Assembly: GCA_026390775.1 (NCBI GenBank)
Contig: JAPLFF010000007.1
Location: 682,001 to 746,000 of the forward strand
Direction: 5' to 3'
Source: Ignavibacteriales bacterium
GTDB lineage: Bacteria > Bacteroidota > Ignavibacteria > Ignavibacteriales > Melioribacteraceae
DNA: 64,000 nucleotides
Position 1 is the first letter of the stretch. Each line of letters starts with the position of its first letter. Of the stretch, positions 25,364-34,089 are shown piece after piece. Position numbers and translations under genes: made by a program. Below the pieces are notes generated by a model. That model saw nothing but the letters and a program-made list of their open reading frames with translations, was not told the origin of the DNA and searched no databases.

Positions 25364-25605
25364 CCTTATTTTTACATTGATTAAACGCCTGCTATGAATT
25401 ATATTTGATTTGAGATTGATAGCTTGTTCACGCAGGCTATTAGTTTAGGGTTTGTAGGTGTTAGCGCACTTGCAGACCCGTTTATAAAGCCCGTTCTATT
25501 CAAACGGGCAACGATATTATTTTCAACAACGTTTTCACCTTTACTCCTTTCATATTATTAGCGTAATCAGTTATTTAGAGGGTAGTTCGAGCTACCCTTT
25601 CTTTT
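25364..25605. other. Hairpin-rich region upstream of the transposase
   Basis: Between the transposase and the HARE-HTH gene lie several inverted repeats. GCCTGC/GCAGGC pairs 25387-25392 with 25432-25437. GCCCGTT/AACGGGC pairs 25489-25495 with 25503-25509. GGGTAG/CTACCC lies near 25577-25597 and is followed by a T-rich run on the plus strand. They may include a terminator shielding the transposase, or a structured leader or small RNA belonging to the element. No open frame of note lies here. Confidence 0.45.
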
Positions 25606-26100
25606 CTAACTTTCTTTTTCTTCTTTTTTCACTTCAAGTTTTTCATCAATTAATACATCGGCTTTTCTTTTCTCTCTCTTTTTATCTGGGTAAAACTCCC
25701 ATAGCCCATAAGCATTACTACTTTTCACATAAACAAAATCACTTGAGTTTTTGCCTAATGAAATTGCAAGATTGCGATATTGAATGGCTTCATTCTTGTT
25801 TCCCGTAAACTCAAAACCACCAGTTTTAAGAGCGTCATAAATTTCTTTTGCTGTTACAGCTTGTCCACGCATCTTTAGATATTCTTTTACAGCGGTAGCC
25901 AGACCCTTGCCGAAGAATTGATCTGGTCTGATGTTCGCCGAATTACCGATAGAAGAAAATTCAGAATCGGTAAAAGGTTGCTCTTTTCCCATTAATGCGG
26001 AAAGACTATTAATGTTCTTTTTAATTTCGTTGGCTCTTTTGGTCAGAGTTTCTAATTCAGCGTAAAGAGACTCAATCGCACTTGTAAGATCTGCTGACAT
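25606..26100 (-). CDS. HARE-HTH-like winged-helix protein carried by the transposon
   Basis: The 164-residue protein has an N-terminal coiled coil (ESLYAELETLTKRANEIKKN), a polar linker, then a compact domain at about 68-140 reading AVKEYLKMRGQAVTAKEIYDAL, with AIQYRNLAISLGKNS and YGLWEFYP. This pattern fits the HARE-HTH winged helix known from HB1, ASXL, restriction-endonuclease and RNA polymerase delta proteins and proposed to recognise modified DNA. The C-terminus is a K/E-rich tail. It lies inside the right half of the transposon, divergent to nothing and co-directional with the transposase. Accessory DNA-binding in transposition, regulation of the element and target choice are all possible roles. 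Confidence 0.7.
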   Translation of the reverse strand: MSADLTSAIESLYAELETLTKRANEIKKNINSLSALMGKEQPFTDSEFSSIGNSANIRPDQFFGKGLATAVKEYLKMRGQAVTAKEIYDALKTGGFEFTGNKNEAIQYRNLAISLGKNSSDFVYVKSSNAYGLWEFYPDKKREKRKADVLIDEKLEVKKEEKES

Positions 26101-26296
26101 TTTAACCTCGACTTAATTATTTTTGTTAGTGCGAATATAGTCTAAGTGAGATGATATGTCAAGAACAAAATGGGGACTTAGGGTAGTCAGTTTCCCAAGT
26201 TATTATATTGTAATGAGTTAGCTCTTAAAAATATTTTGGGAGAGATCATGTTTCCGTGCATCTTTAACCTTAACATAAAGTATTTATAAACTTAAG

Positions 26297-26314
26297 AGGT
26301 AAATTTATTTACCT
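26297..26314. repeat. Subterminal hairpin inside the right end
   Basis: AGGTAAAT and ATTTACCT form a perfect 8-bp inverted repeat around two bases, one base inside the right terminal repeat. It has no counterpart at the left end. Confidence 0.6.
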
Positions 26315-26315
26315 A

Positions 26316-26335
26316 ATTCAACTTAGGACACTACC
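26316..26335 (-). repeat. Right terminal inverted repeat
   Basis: Read on the minus strand it is GGTAGTGTCCTAAGTTGAAT, 18 of 20 identical to the left end. The element ends 22 bases before the aspS stop codon. Confidence 0.88.
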
Positions 26336-26342
26336 AGACTAT
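26336..26342. repeat. Right copy of the target-site duplication
   Basis: AGACTAT, identical to 23152-23158. Removing the element and one copy restores a continuous host sequence. Confidence 0.85.
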
Positions 26343-26357
26343 CACTGCCTTTTAGAG

Positions 26358-28124
26358 TTACTTTACTCTTATATGAAGCTCTGTAAGTTGTGCATCATCC
26401 ACATGAGAAGGAGAATCATCCATTAATGAAATACCACTAGAAGTTTTTGGAAATGCAATAACATCTCTTATTGATGATACACCGGCAAATAGCATTGCTA
26501 ATCTATCAAAACCAAATGCTATTCCTCCATGCGGTGGAGCGCCAAATTTAAATGCATTCATTAAAAATCCAAATTTTTCATTTGCTTCTTCTTCCCCAAT
26601 ACCTAAAGCATCAAACATTTTAGATTGCAATTTTGAATCATGAATTCGAATACTTCCTCCGGCAATTTCATTACCGTTTAGAACTAAATCATAAGCACGA
26701 GCTTTCACTTTGGCAGGATCAGTTTTCATTAAAGAAACATCCTCTAATCTTGGAGAAGTGAAAGGATGATGCATAGCATAAAATCGTTTTGTTTCTTCAT
26801 CCCACTCAAATAACGGAAATTCTGTAACCCAGAGTAGCGATGGTTTTGAATCCGGTTTGATTAATTCCATTCTTTTTGCCATTTCAAGACGAAGAGCGCC
26901 CATGATCGAAAGTGTTTTTATTTTCTGTCCGGTTAAAATGAAAAGTAAATCTCCTGGCGCTGCATTCATTTTCTTAATAATATTTTGTTTTTCATCCTCG
27001 GATAAAAATTTTGCTATTGGAGCTTCTAGATCATTTTCTTTTACTCTCATCCAAATCAATCCGCCGGCGCCAAGTTTTTTTACAAAATCCGTAAGCACAT
27101 CAAGTTGATTGCGGGTATAATCGCCACAATTTTTTGCAAGTAATCCGGTAACAGTACCGTTGTTAGTTACAGAATCTTTGAAGACTCTAAAATCAGAGTT
27201 TTCGAATACATCATTCAGAGTAATCATTTCAAGATCGAAACGCAGATCAGGTTTATCGCTTCCGTATTTTTCCATTGCATTATCATAACTCAAACGGGGA
27301 AGCGGCAAAGTAATTTCATAATTAAGAATTTTTTTTAAAAATTCTTTCATCAATCCTTCTACCATCTCAAAAATATCTTCTACATCCACAAAAGACATTT
27401 CAACATCAATCTGTGTAAATTCATATTGGCGGTCTGCCCTTAAATCTTCATCTCTAAAACATTTTACAATCTGAAAATATCGGTCAAGTCCGGCAACCAT
27501 TAAGATTTGCTTATATGTTTGCGGTGACTGTGGTAATGCGTAAAATTTTCCTTTATGCATTCTGCTTGGAACTAAAAAATCACGCGCTCCTTCAGGAGTA
27601 CTTTTCATTAGCACTGGAGTTTCAACTTCAACAAATCCGTTTTCATCAAAATATTTTCTTGTTATTTGATACATCTTATGGCGAAGCAGAAGGTTTTTTT
27701 GCATTTCGTTTCGGCGCAGATCCAAAAAACGGTACTTCAACCGTAGATCTTCATGTACATCAATCATATCCTCAATTGGAAATGGAGGAGTCTCTGAATG
27801 ATTTAGGATGATTAGTTTATCTACCATAACATCTACTTGCCCAGTAGGTAATGCCGGATTCTCGGTACCTTCAGGGCGTTTTCTGACTTTTCCTTCAATA
27901 GATATTACATATTCACTTCTTAATTTTTTTCCATGTTCGTGTTCATTTGAATTATAGGAAGGTTCAAAAACAACTTGTGTTATTCCGTGGCGGTCACGCA
28001 TCTCTATAAAAATTACACCGCCTAAATCGCGTCGAACTGCAACCCACCCGTTCAAAACTACATTCTGACCAATATTATTCTCTCTTAGTTCTCCGCATGT
28101 ATGCGTTCTTCTTTTGAATTCCAT
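26358..28124 (-). CDS. aspS: Aspartyl-tRNA synthetase
   Basis: The 588-residue class II synthetase charges tRNA-Asp (or tRNA-Asp and tRNA-Asn if the discriminating residues allow). The N-terminal OB fold (VVLNGWVAVRRDLGGVIFIEMRDRHG) binds the anticodon. Motif 2 is visible at CFRDEDLRADRQYEFTQID and motif 3 at GGIAFGFDRLAMLF. A bacterial insertion domain lies at about 300-420. The length is normal for the bacterial type. Transcription runs toward the pilin genes, but the IS1-like transposon now separates them, starting 22 bases after the stop. The gene is intact. Confidence 0.97.
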   Translation of the reverse strand: MEFKRRTHTCGELRENNIGQNVVLNGWVAVRRDLGGVIFIEMRDRHGITQVVFEPSYNSNEHEHGKKLRSEYVISIEGKVRKRPEGTENPALPTGQVDVMVDKLIILNHSETPPFPIEDMIDVHEDLRLKYRFLDLRRNEMQKNLLLRHKMYQITRKYFDENGFVEVETPVLMKSTPEGARDFLVPSRMHKGKFYALPQSPQTYKQILMVAGLDRYFQIVKCFRDEDLRADRQYEFTQIDVEMSFVDVEDIFEMVEGLMKEFLKKILNYEITLPLPRLSYDNAMEKYGSDKPDLRFDLEMITLNDVFENSDFRVFKDSVTNNGTVTGLLAKNCGDYTRNQLDVLTDFVKKLGAGGLIWMRVKENDLEAPIAKFLSEDEKQNIIKKMNAAPGDLLFILTGQKIKTLSIMGALRLEMAKRMELIKPDSKPSLLWVTEFPLFEWDEETKRFYAMHHPFTSPRLEDVSLMKTDPAKVKARAYDLVLNGNEIAGGSIRIHDSKLQSKMFDALGIGEEEANEKFGFLMNAFKFGAPPHGGIAFGFDRLAMLFAGVSSIRDVIAFPKTSSGISLMDDSPSHVDDAQLTELHIRVK

Positions 28125-28261
28125 AAACCTTTTATAACTCCATAATAAAATTTAGGGGCAAAGATAAACATTTAAGAAGGGGTATTCAAATTAGGGATTA
28201 GATACGGTTTCTTTGAACGTGTTGAATTATATTTACAAGTAATTAATTCGTAAATAACGAA

Positions 28262-29398
28262 ATGAAGATTGTTGTAGATGAAAATATTCCTCAAGCCCGT
28301 GAAGCTTTTGATAGTTTTGGGGAATTAATATTTTCAACCGGACGAAAAATCTCGAAAGAACTTTTAGCTGATATTGATGTCTTACTAGTTCGTTCAATCA
28401 CTAATGTTAATGAAAAATTATTAACCGGCACAAATGTAAAATTTGTTGCCACTGCAACAGCCGGTACAGATCATGTTGATAAAGAATATCTAATTAGGAA
28501 TAAAATAACTTTTGCCGATGCAGCCGGCTGCAATTCTTTTTCGGTTGCTGAGTACTTGATTGCTGCTTTATCTAACATTTTTTCGAATAATAATTTTTCT
28601 TTTAATGGAAAAAGTCTAGGCATTGTTGGAATTGGTAATGTCGGAAGCAAAGTGGCCAGCTTTGCAAAAGCCCTTGGTTTTAATGTACTACAAAACGATC
28701 CGCCGATTGAAAGAAAATCGGGTGTAAAAGATTTTGTACCTCTCGAAGATATTCTTCAATGTGATATTATTTCACTTCACGTTCCGCTTACTCATTCGGG
28801 AATTGATAAAACATATCATTTGCTGAACGAGAAAAATCTTAATCAAATAAAAAGTGGAACAATTTTAATTAACACTTCGCGCGGTGAAGTTGTTGATAAC
28901 GAAGCTTTGAAAAAAAGATTACAAAACAAAAATGATCTAATCACGGTTTTAGATGTTTGGGAGAATGAACCAAATATAGATTTTGAATTACTCAAGATGG
29001 TAAATCTTTGCTCGGCACATATTGCGGGTTATTCACTTGAAGGGAAAGTTAACGGTACAGAAATAATTTATAATAAACTTTGTGACTTCTTAGGCATTAC
29101 CCCAAATTGGGAAGCAAAATATCCAGCAATCTCTAATTCAGTAATCACAATTGACAGGAGATTATCTTTAGAAGAATTATTGAACGATATCATCAACCAA
29201 ATTTATACAATTGAGAAGGATGATAAATTATTACGAGAAGGAATAAATTTAGGCATGCATCAGCAAGCAAAACATTTCGATGATCTTAGAAAAAACTATC
29301 CGGTAAGACGTGAGTTTAACAATTATACAATCAAATTAAATTTTGCTGATCCTGAAATAAAAAAAAAATTAGAATCTCTCCGATTTAACGTTATTTAG
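28262..29398 (+). CDS. pdxB: Erythronate-4-phosphate dehydrogenase
   Basis: This D-2-hydroxyacid dehydrogenase of 378 residues fits PdxB, which oxidises 4-phosphoerythronate in the DXP-independent branch of vitamin B6 synthesis. It begins MKIVVDENIPQAREAF, the typical PdxB opening. The NAD-binding loop is GIVGIGNVGSKVA, the substrate Arg lies in LVRSITNVNE, and the catalytic set includes NTSRGEVVD, DVWENEPNID and HIAGYSLEGKVNG. The C-terminal ~90 residues are the dimerisation domain found in PdxB and not in other family members. Divergent from aspS with 137 bases between. It seems to be a single-gene unit. Confidence 0.9.
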   Translation: MKIVVDENIPQAREAFDSFGELIFSTGRKISKELLADIDVLLVRSITNVNEKLLTGTNVKFVATATAGTDHVDKEYLIRNKITFADAAGCNSFSVAEYLIAALSNIFSNNNFSFNGKSLGIVGIGNVGSKVASFAKALGFNVLQNDPPIERKSGVKDFVPLEDILQCDIISLHVPLTHSGIDKTYHLLNEKNLNQIKSGTILINTSRGEVVDNEALKKRLQNKNDLITVLDVWENEPNIDFELLKMVNLCSAHIAGYSLEGKVNGTEIIYNKLCDFLGITPNWEAKYPAISNSVITIDRRLSLEELLNDIINQIYTIEKDDKLLREGINLGMHQQAKHFDDLRKNYPVRREFNNYTIKLNFADPEIKKKLESLRFNVI

Positions 29399-29600
29399 CT
29401 AATACCATTTTCCGCACTATTAAAATAAAACAGAAGGTAATTTTTCTAATCAAGATAAACCCTAATTGCTACTGCTAATTTAAAAAAGAATGGTCTTAAG
29501 ACAATGCAATTTTAATTCGCACAGGTACTTGCATATTTACTCAACCCGCCTTATATTTTCAGTCGAATTTATAGAATAGCCTAAATAATTTAGAAAATAT

Positions 29601-30062
29601 ATGCTTGATGACTTAGATATAACAATACTTAGAAAACTACAGGAAAACGGAAGGACTAAAAGAAATGAACTGGCTGAGGCAATTGGTTTATCCATTCCTT
29701 CTCTAAGCGAGCGTCTAAAAAAGTTGGAAGACAATGGCGTAATTGAAGGTTACTACACAAAAGTTAATCGTCATGTTTTTGGTTTAGATATGATGGCTTT
29801 TGTTTCTGTGATTATGGATTCATCAAAGAATTATGAAAAATTTTCCGACCTGGTAAAAAAGACTCCAGAAATTCTTGAATGTCATTCAATACTTGGCGAA
29901 GGATCTCATATTCTAAAAATTGTAGTAAAAGAAACTAAAGCCCTTGAATTACTTCTAAGCAAGATTCAATCTTGGCCGGGAGTTACGCGAACTATAACAA
30001 GTTTTGTTTTATCGTCAATGAAAGAGACAACAAGTTTAAACTTACAATCTAAAAAGGAGTAG
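29601..30062 (+). CDS. Lrp/AsnC-family transcriptional regulator
   Basis: The 153-residue protein starts [20 protein letters not shown], the standard Lrp opening, and has the helix-turn-helix at about 20-45 ([21 protein letters not shown]). The C-terminal half is a RAM ligand-binding domain ([38 protein letters not shown]). Lrp proteins sense amino acids as octamers and control nitrogen metabolism. Its stop codon overlaps the Shine-Dalgarno of glutamine synthetase, with two bases before that ATG, so the pair is one operon. It probably tunes glnA in response to glutamine or another amino acid. Confidence 0.92.
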   Translation: MLDDLDITILRKLQENGRTKRNELAEAIGLSIPSLSERLKKLEDNGVIEGYYTKVNRHVFGLDMMAFVSVIMDSSKNYEKFSDLVKKTPEILECHSILGEGSHILKIVVKETKALELLLSKIQSWPGVTRTITSFVLSSMKETTSLNLQSKKE

Positions 30063-30064
30063 CA

Positions 30065-31492
30065 ATGGCAAAAGCAAATTCTCCCGCACTCAATGTGCTT
30101 GCGTACATAAAAACGAACAAGATCCAATTCGTTGATTTCAAGTTCATGGATTTTCCCGGACAGTGGCAACATTTCTCTGTTCCTGTCAATCAATTAAGTG
30201 AAGATTCTTTTGAGGACGGATTCGGATTTGACGGTTCATCAATCCGTGGTTGGAAACAAATCCATGAAAGCGATATGCTTATCATTCCGGATGCAACAAC
30301 AATGTTCCTCGATCCGTTTATAACATTGCCGACAATCTCTATGATCTGTGATGTATATGAACCGGCTACAAAAGAAAAATATTCGCGGTGCCCGCGCAAC
30401 ATTGCACAAAAAGCCGAGGCATATTTGAAATCAACCGGCATTGCCGATACAGCATACTTTGGGCCTGAAGCCGAATTTTTTGTTTTCGACGATGTACGCT
30501 TTGATTCAGGACCAAACTTTTCTTTTTACTCTGTTGATTCTGTAGAAGGAAAATGGAATAGCGGTCGTGAAGAAGATCCAAATCTTGGTTACAAACCTCG
30601 CTATAAAGAAGCTTACTTTCCCGTTCCTCCGACTGATAAACTAAATGATCTTAGAAATGAAATGGTTGTAAATCTAATGAACATGGGAATTGAAGTTGAA
30701 ACACAACATCACGAAGTTGCAAGTGGAGGACAATGCGAAATTGATTTGCGATTTGCGCCGTTATTAAAAGCTGCCGATCAATTACTAATGTTTAAATATG
30801 TTGTAAAAAATACTGCAAAGAAAAACGGAAAGACCGTTACATACATGCCAAAACCGATCTTTGGAGATAACGGAAGCGGTATGCACGTACATACAAGTCT
30901 ATGGATGAAAGGTAAACCTCTTTTTGCAGGCGTCGGTTATGCAGGTTTAAGTGAAATGGCTCTTTATTATATCGGTGGACTTTTAAAACATGCGCCATCA
31001 TTACTTGCTTTTACAAACCCGACAACTAATTCATATAAGAGATTAGTTCCGGGTTTTGAAGCTCCAGTAAATTTAGCATACTCGCAAAGGAACAGGAGCG
31101 CTTCCATAAGAATTCCAATGTTCTCTAACAATCCAAAAACTAAACGTGTTGAATTCCGCTGTCCAGATCCATCAAGTAATCCTTACCTTGCTTTCTCTGC
31201 TATTATGATGGCCGGTCTTGATGGAGTGAAAAATCGAATTGATCCAGGTGATCCATTAGATAAAGATATTTACGATCTGTCACCGGAAGAATTGAAAGAT
31301 GTTCCTTCAACTCCAGAATCTCTTGGAAAAGCTTTGGAAGCTTTAGCTGATGATCATGAATATTTATTAAAGGGTGATGTGTTTACAGAAGATGTTATTA
31401 ATACATGGATAAATTATAAGATCACTAAAGAAATAAAGCCAATGGCATTACGTCCTCATCCTTTTGAATTTGAAATGTACTATGATGTATAA
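30065..31492 (+). CDS. glnA: Glutamine synthetase, type I
   Basis: The enzyme joins ammonia to glutamate with ATP. The 475-residue chain shows the family signatures [11 protein letters not shown], the metal-binding [26 protein letters not shown], the ATP-binding [12 protein letters not shown] and the [12 protein letters not shown] loop. Tyr403 in IYDLSPEE corresponds to the adenylylation Tyr397 of E. coli GlnA, so covalent control by GlnE is possible, although glnE is not in the window. A strong AAGGAG precedes the ATG. It is translated directly after the Lrp gene and ends at a bidirectional terminator. Confidence 0.97.
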   Translation: MAKANSPALNVLAYIKTNKIQFVDFKFMDFPGQWQHFSVPVNQLSEDSFEDGFGFDGSSIRGWKQIHESDMLIIPDATTMFLDPFITLPTISMICDVYEPATKEKYSRCPRNIAQKAEAYLKSTGIADTAYFGPEAEFFVFDDVRFDSGPNFSFYSVDSVEGKWNSGREEDPNLGYKPRYKEAYFPVPPTDKLNDLRNEMVVNLMNMGIEVETQHHEVASGGQCEIDLRFAPLLKAADQLLMFKYVVKNTAKKNGKTVTYMPKPIFGDNGSGMHVHTSLWMKGKPLFAGVGYAGLSEMALYYIGGLLKHAPSLLAFTNPTTNSYKRLVPGFEAPVNLAYSQRNRSASIRIPMFSNNPKTKRVEFRCPDPSSNPYLAFSAIMMAGLDGVKNRIDPGDPLDKDIYDLSPEELKDVPSTPESLGKALEALADDHEYLLKGDVFTEDVINTWINYKITKEIKPMALRPHPFEFEMYYDV

Positions 31493-31527
31493 AAAATTAG
31501 TATAGATAGAAAATATTAAAAACAATC

Positions 31528-31551
31528 AAAGGCGGATATTTATCCGCCTTT
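31528..31551. terminator. Bidirectional terminator between glnA and the T9SS cargo gene
   Basis: A perfect 11-bp stem AAAGGCGGATA/TATCCGCCTTT with a 2-base loop lies between two convergent genes, 36 bases after glnA. T-runs on both sides are short, so the strength is uncertain. Confidence 0.75.
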
Positions 31552-31566
31552 ACTGTAAATTACCTA

Positions 31567-32652
31567 TTATTTTATTAACAACATCTTTTTTACTTCCACA
31601 AATTTTCTCCCGCTTTCAACTGATTGAGCTATCATCTTCACTAGATAAACGCCGCTTGAACGATTACTGCCGTTAAAATTTAATTCATAGTGTCCTTCAT
31701 TTTGGATATCATTTACTAAAGTAGATATATGTTCTCCCAATATTGTAAAAATAGAAATTTTAACTTGGCTTTGGCGTGGTAGATCATAACGAATAAGTGT
31801 ACTTGGATTAAACGGATTAGGATAATTTTGAAGAAGTAAATAATCAGAAGGAATTATACTTACATTATCTATAGAAGTCAGAGTTTTAAGTTTTACTTCC
31901 TGAGTATATTCTGATTCCGTACTTGCGCTATATGCTGCAACTCTGTAAGTGTATTCAGTCTCAACATCTAAGCTTTGATCTTTATATGTTGTTACATTAG
32001 CGCCGACAATTGCAATTTCTGTCCAGGCACCAGTTGCAGTTTTCTTCCTATCAATTCTAAATCCCGTTTCATTATTAGAATTATCATTCCATTGCAGATT
32101 AATAGTTTTAGCAGGATTTTCATTAATAATTAAATTAGATGGATCAGCAACCGGATTCTGTTTTGTTATTTGTACAGTTCCGCTAATTGGATTAGAACCT
32201 GCCGGAGTCCAGCGAAATGAAAATGTACCATTAATATTAAGATTGTTGAATGTGCCTGTAGCTGCAATATTACTTGCATTAGGATTTGGAATATTGATTG
32301 CTGTACCGGAATAAGCTCCTGTATAAAAACCGGTGCCACTTATATCACCCCAAATTATTGAATTAAAGTTTGCTGTAAATCCGGTTGATGTTAGAGTAAT
32401 ATCTGTTAAAAAACCCGGTCTATTATCTACGCCTAATATAGCGCCTCCAACAGTCCAATTGCCATGAGCTTTTTGCTGAACTTCATCAACAGTGATTACA
32501 ACACTTATGTTTCCCGTACTACCATAATAATTGTTTACCCATTGTCCGGTCCATGTTCCTTCCATAGATTTAAAGTTACGAATTTGGCCAAAGGCTGTGC
32601 TCGAAATAAAAAGTATAAAGAGCAAAGAAAAATTTAGAAGAATTCGTTTCAT
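31567..32652 (-). CDS. Secreted protein with fibronectin type III domain and T9SS sorting tail
   Basis: A signal peptide (1-23, ending AFGQ) leads to an unrecognised N-terminal beta-rich region (about 24-165). A fibronectin type III-like domain (about 170-255) follows, with DPSNLIINENP, LQWNDNSNNETGFRI and YTYRVAAYS. The last 90 residues are a type A T9SS sorting domain with the hallmark LLLQNYPNPFNPSTLIRYDL and a final KKMLLIK. It would cross the outer membrane through the type IX system, which is also implied by PorQ in this window. The sorting tail is a signature of the Ignavibacteria-Bacteroidota branch. Substrate or role is unknown. Confidence 0.9.
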   Translation of the reverse strand: MKRILLNFSLLFILFISSTAFGQIRNFKSMEGTWTGQWVNNYYGSTGNISVVITVDEVQQKAHGNWTVGGAILGVDNRPGFLTDITLTSTGFTANFNSIIWGDISGTGFYTGAYSGTAINIPNPNASNIAATGTFNNLNINGTFSFRWTPAGSNPISGTVQITKQNPVADPSNLIINENPAKTINLQWNDNSNNETGFRIDRKKTATGAWTEIAIVGANVTTYKDQSLDVETEYTYRVAAYSASTESEYTQEVKLKTLTSIDNVSIIPSDYLLLQNYPNPFNPSTLIRYDLPRQSQVKISIFTILGEHISTLVNDIQNEGHYELNFNGSNRSSGVYLVKMIAQSVESGRKFVEVKKMLLIK

Positions 32653-32759
32653 TTTATTTCCTCCAATTAGATATTATTTTATAAAACAATATTTTTTGAA
32701 TAACAATTCTTCGCAGAAGAGATAAAGCGCTTGTCTTCGATAACTGTTAAGCAAATTCA

Positions 32760-33817
32760 TCATGGCTTTGCCTGCCAAAGGAAAATATTCACACCGAGCT
32801 TGAAGGTATTGTCCTCGCGGCTGAAGGCGTAGTTATACCCTGGTGATGCCGTGGGATTGTTGAGGTTCGCGACCAGCCACCAAGTGTGTTGATATTGTAT
32901 TGTCAGCGATACCGGCTTTCCGAAACTCTGCAAGAAGCTCGGCTGGAATTCACCACCGATACCGAGAGTGAAACCCAGCACTGTCGTGTTGCTCGATGTA
33001 ACGGGTCCGCCGAAGTTGATGTTGAGATCGTGGTTAAGCAAGCTCACGCCACCGATCCCGTAAATGAAAATATCCGAAGTTGTTACGACGCCTCCCTTCA
33101 CTCCTGCAGCGGCAATCCAATGCGTTGTGGTACCGAGGAAAGTTCCGCCGCCGAACGTGTGGTTGATGGTCTGGTTGATTAAATCGAATGAGATGAACGG
33201 ACCACCCACAATATTATTGTTCCACAGCGCCAAGTTGTAGCCCGCAACTATGTCTGCTCCTAACGGATCGCCCGAATCTGTGAACTGGTTGGTAACCGCT
33301 CCGGTAGCAGCCGAAGTTTCCGTTGATCGGACACGACCCGAATTCTTCATGAGCTCACCGCCACAAGATACATGCCTGACCAACCGGGAGTTAAAGAGGA
33401 AACCTTAGGCGACTCGGGTGTAGTGCTGGTTGTGGACAGTGGACATGGGACGCGGACAAAATTCTGGCCGGTCTTAGGGTTGAAAGCGTGCTTACCGTCG
33501 AGATCGACATCACTCCCGTGTGGTGTTGTAGGAATAGACTGACCAGTCTTTGAGTCTCTCCAATTTCCATTGTCATCTAAGAAATAATTCTTACCACTTT
33601 TGGAGTTAAAGGCGTGTTTACCGTCGAGATCGACATCACTGCCGCGTGGCTTTGTGGGGACTTGTTTTCCTGTCTTCGCATCTATCCATATCCAGCAATC
33701 GCTCTTAGTTTCTTTGCCGGCACTTTGCCCGAAAATACTTCCATGATAAAGCAGTACTAACATAATCGTAAAAAATAATTTTACGAAAAAACTTTTACAG
33801 AATTCTATTTCTTTCAT
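32760..33817 (-). pseudogene. Outer-membrane beta-barrel protein with repeat-bearing N-terminus, frameshifted
   Basis: One gene appears split into two overlapping frames. The first (33347-33817) has a signal peptide and two near-identical 42-residue repeats (KTGKQVPTKPRGSDVDLDGK, then KTGQSIPTTPHGSDVDLDGK), then ends after PGWSGMYLVAVSS. The second (32760-33383) continues the barrel: GGELMKNSGRVRSTE, then strands of an opacity-like eight-stranded barrel ending in FKLGVNIFLWQAKP. The motif PGWSGMYL followed by GGEL is the usual start of such barrels, so a single-base shift near 33365 broke it. The DNA of this region is much richer in G+C than its neighbours, which suggests transfer. A sequencing error remains possible. 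Confidence 0.78.
33493..33660. repeat. Tandem 126-bp coding repeat
   Basis: Copies of the segment starting TACCGTCGAGATCGACATCA occur 126 bases apart (33493 and 33619), giving the two 42-residue protein repeats. Slippage between copies could change the repeat number. Confidence 0.7.
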
Positions 33818-34089
33818 TTTATATCCTCTGCTTAGATATTTATTGTTTATACAAATTATTTGAAATCATTTTCCGTTGTGAACCGGACAACGAATTTACA
33901 AGTCGAATACTAATTTCAAAAAAAATATTTTTTCATTTGATGGAAGTGAAGTACAAGACATGATATACTTTTATAATAAGATAAATTATAAGATTAACAT
34001 TATCAATCTAATTTTTGTAAATCCGAGATAACCAGCAGGCGTTTATCTTAATTTGATTTGTAAGTAGGAATGATTGTTAAAAAGTTTTA

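Larger units (their letters stand above)
23159..26335. mobile_element. IS1-like transposon carrying three passenger genes (3177 bp)
   Basis: The element is bounded by 20-bp terminal inverted repeats, 23159-23178 and 26316-26335, that agree at 18 of 20 positions and start GGTAGTGTCCTAA. They are flanked by the identical 7-bp duplication AGACTAT. Inside are a two-gene plus-strand cassette, a DDE transposase on the minus strand and a minus-strand HARE-HTH-like gene. IS1-family elements are normally under about 1.6 kb with the transposase alone, so this is a passenger-bearing form. The right end lies 15 bases after the aspS stop. The intact repeats, duplication and open frames imply a recent insertion. 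Family assignment rests on the transposase and end sequence by eye. Confidence 0.85.

Noticed and set aside
25364-25605. Integron attC-like reading of the hairpin region
   Set aside because: No paired core sites of the RYYYAAC/GTTRRRY type with proper spacing and no integrase gene were found.
25384-34045. Shared 11-mer AAACGCCTGCT (25384) and its complement near 34034
   Set aside because: A match of this length is expected by chance in 64 kb, and neighbouring bases do not match.
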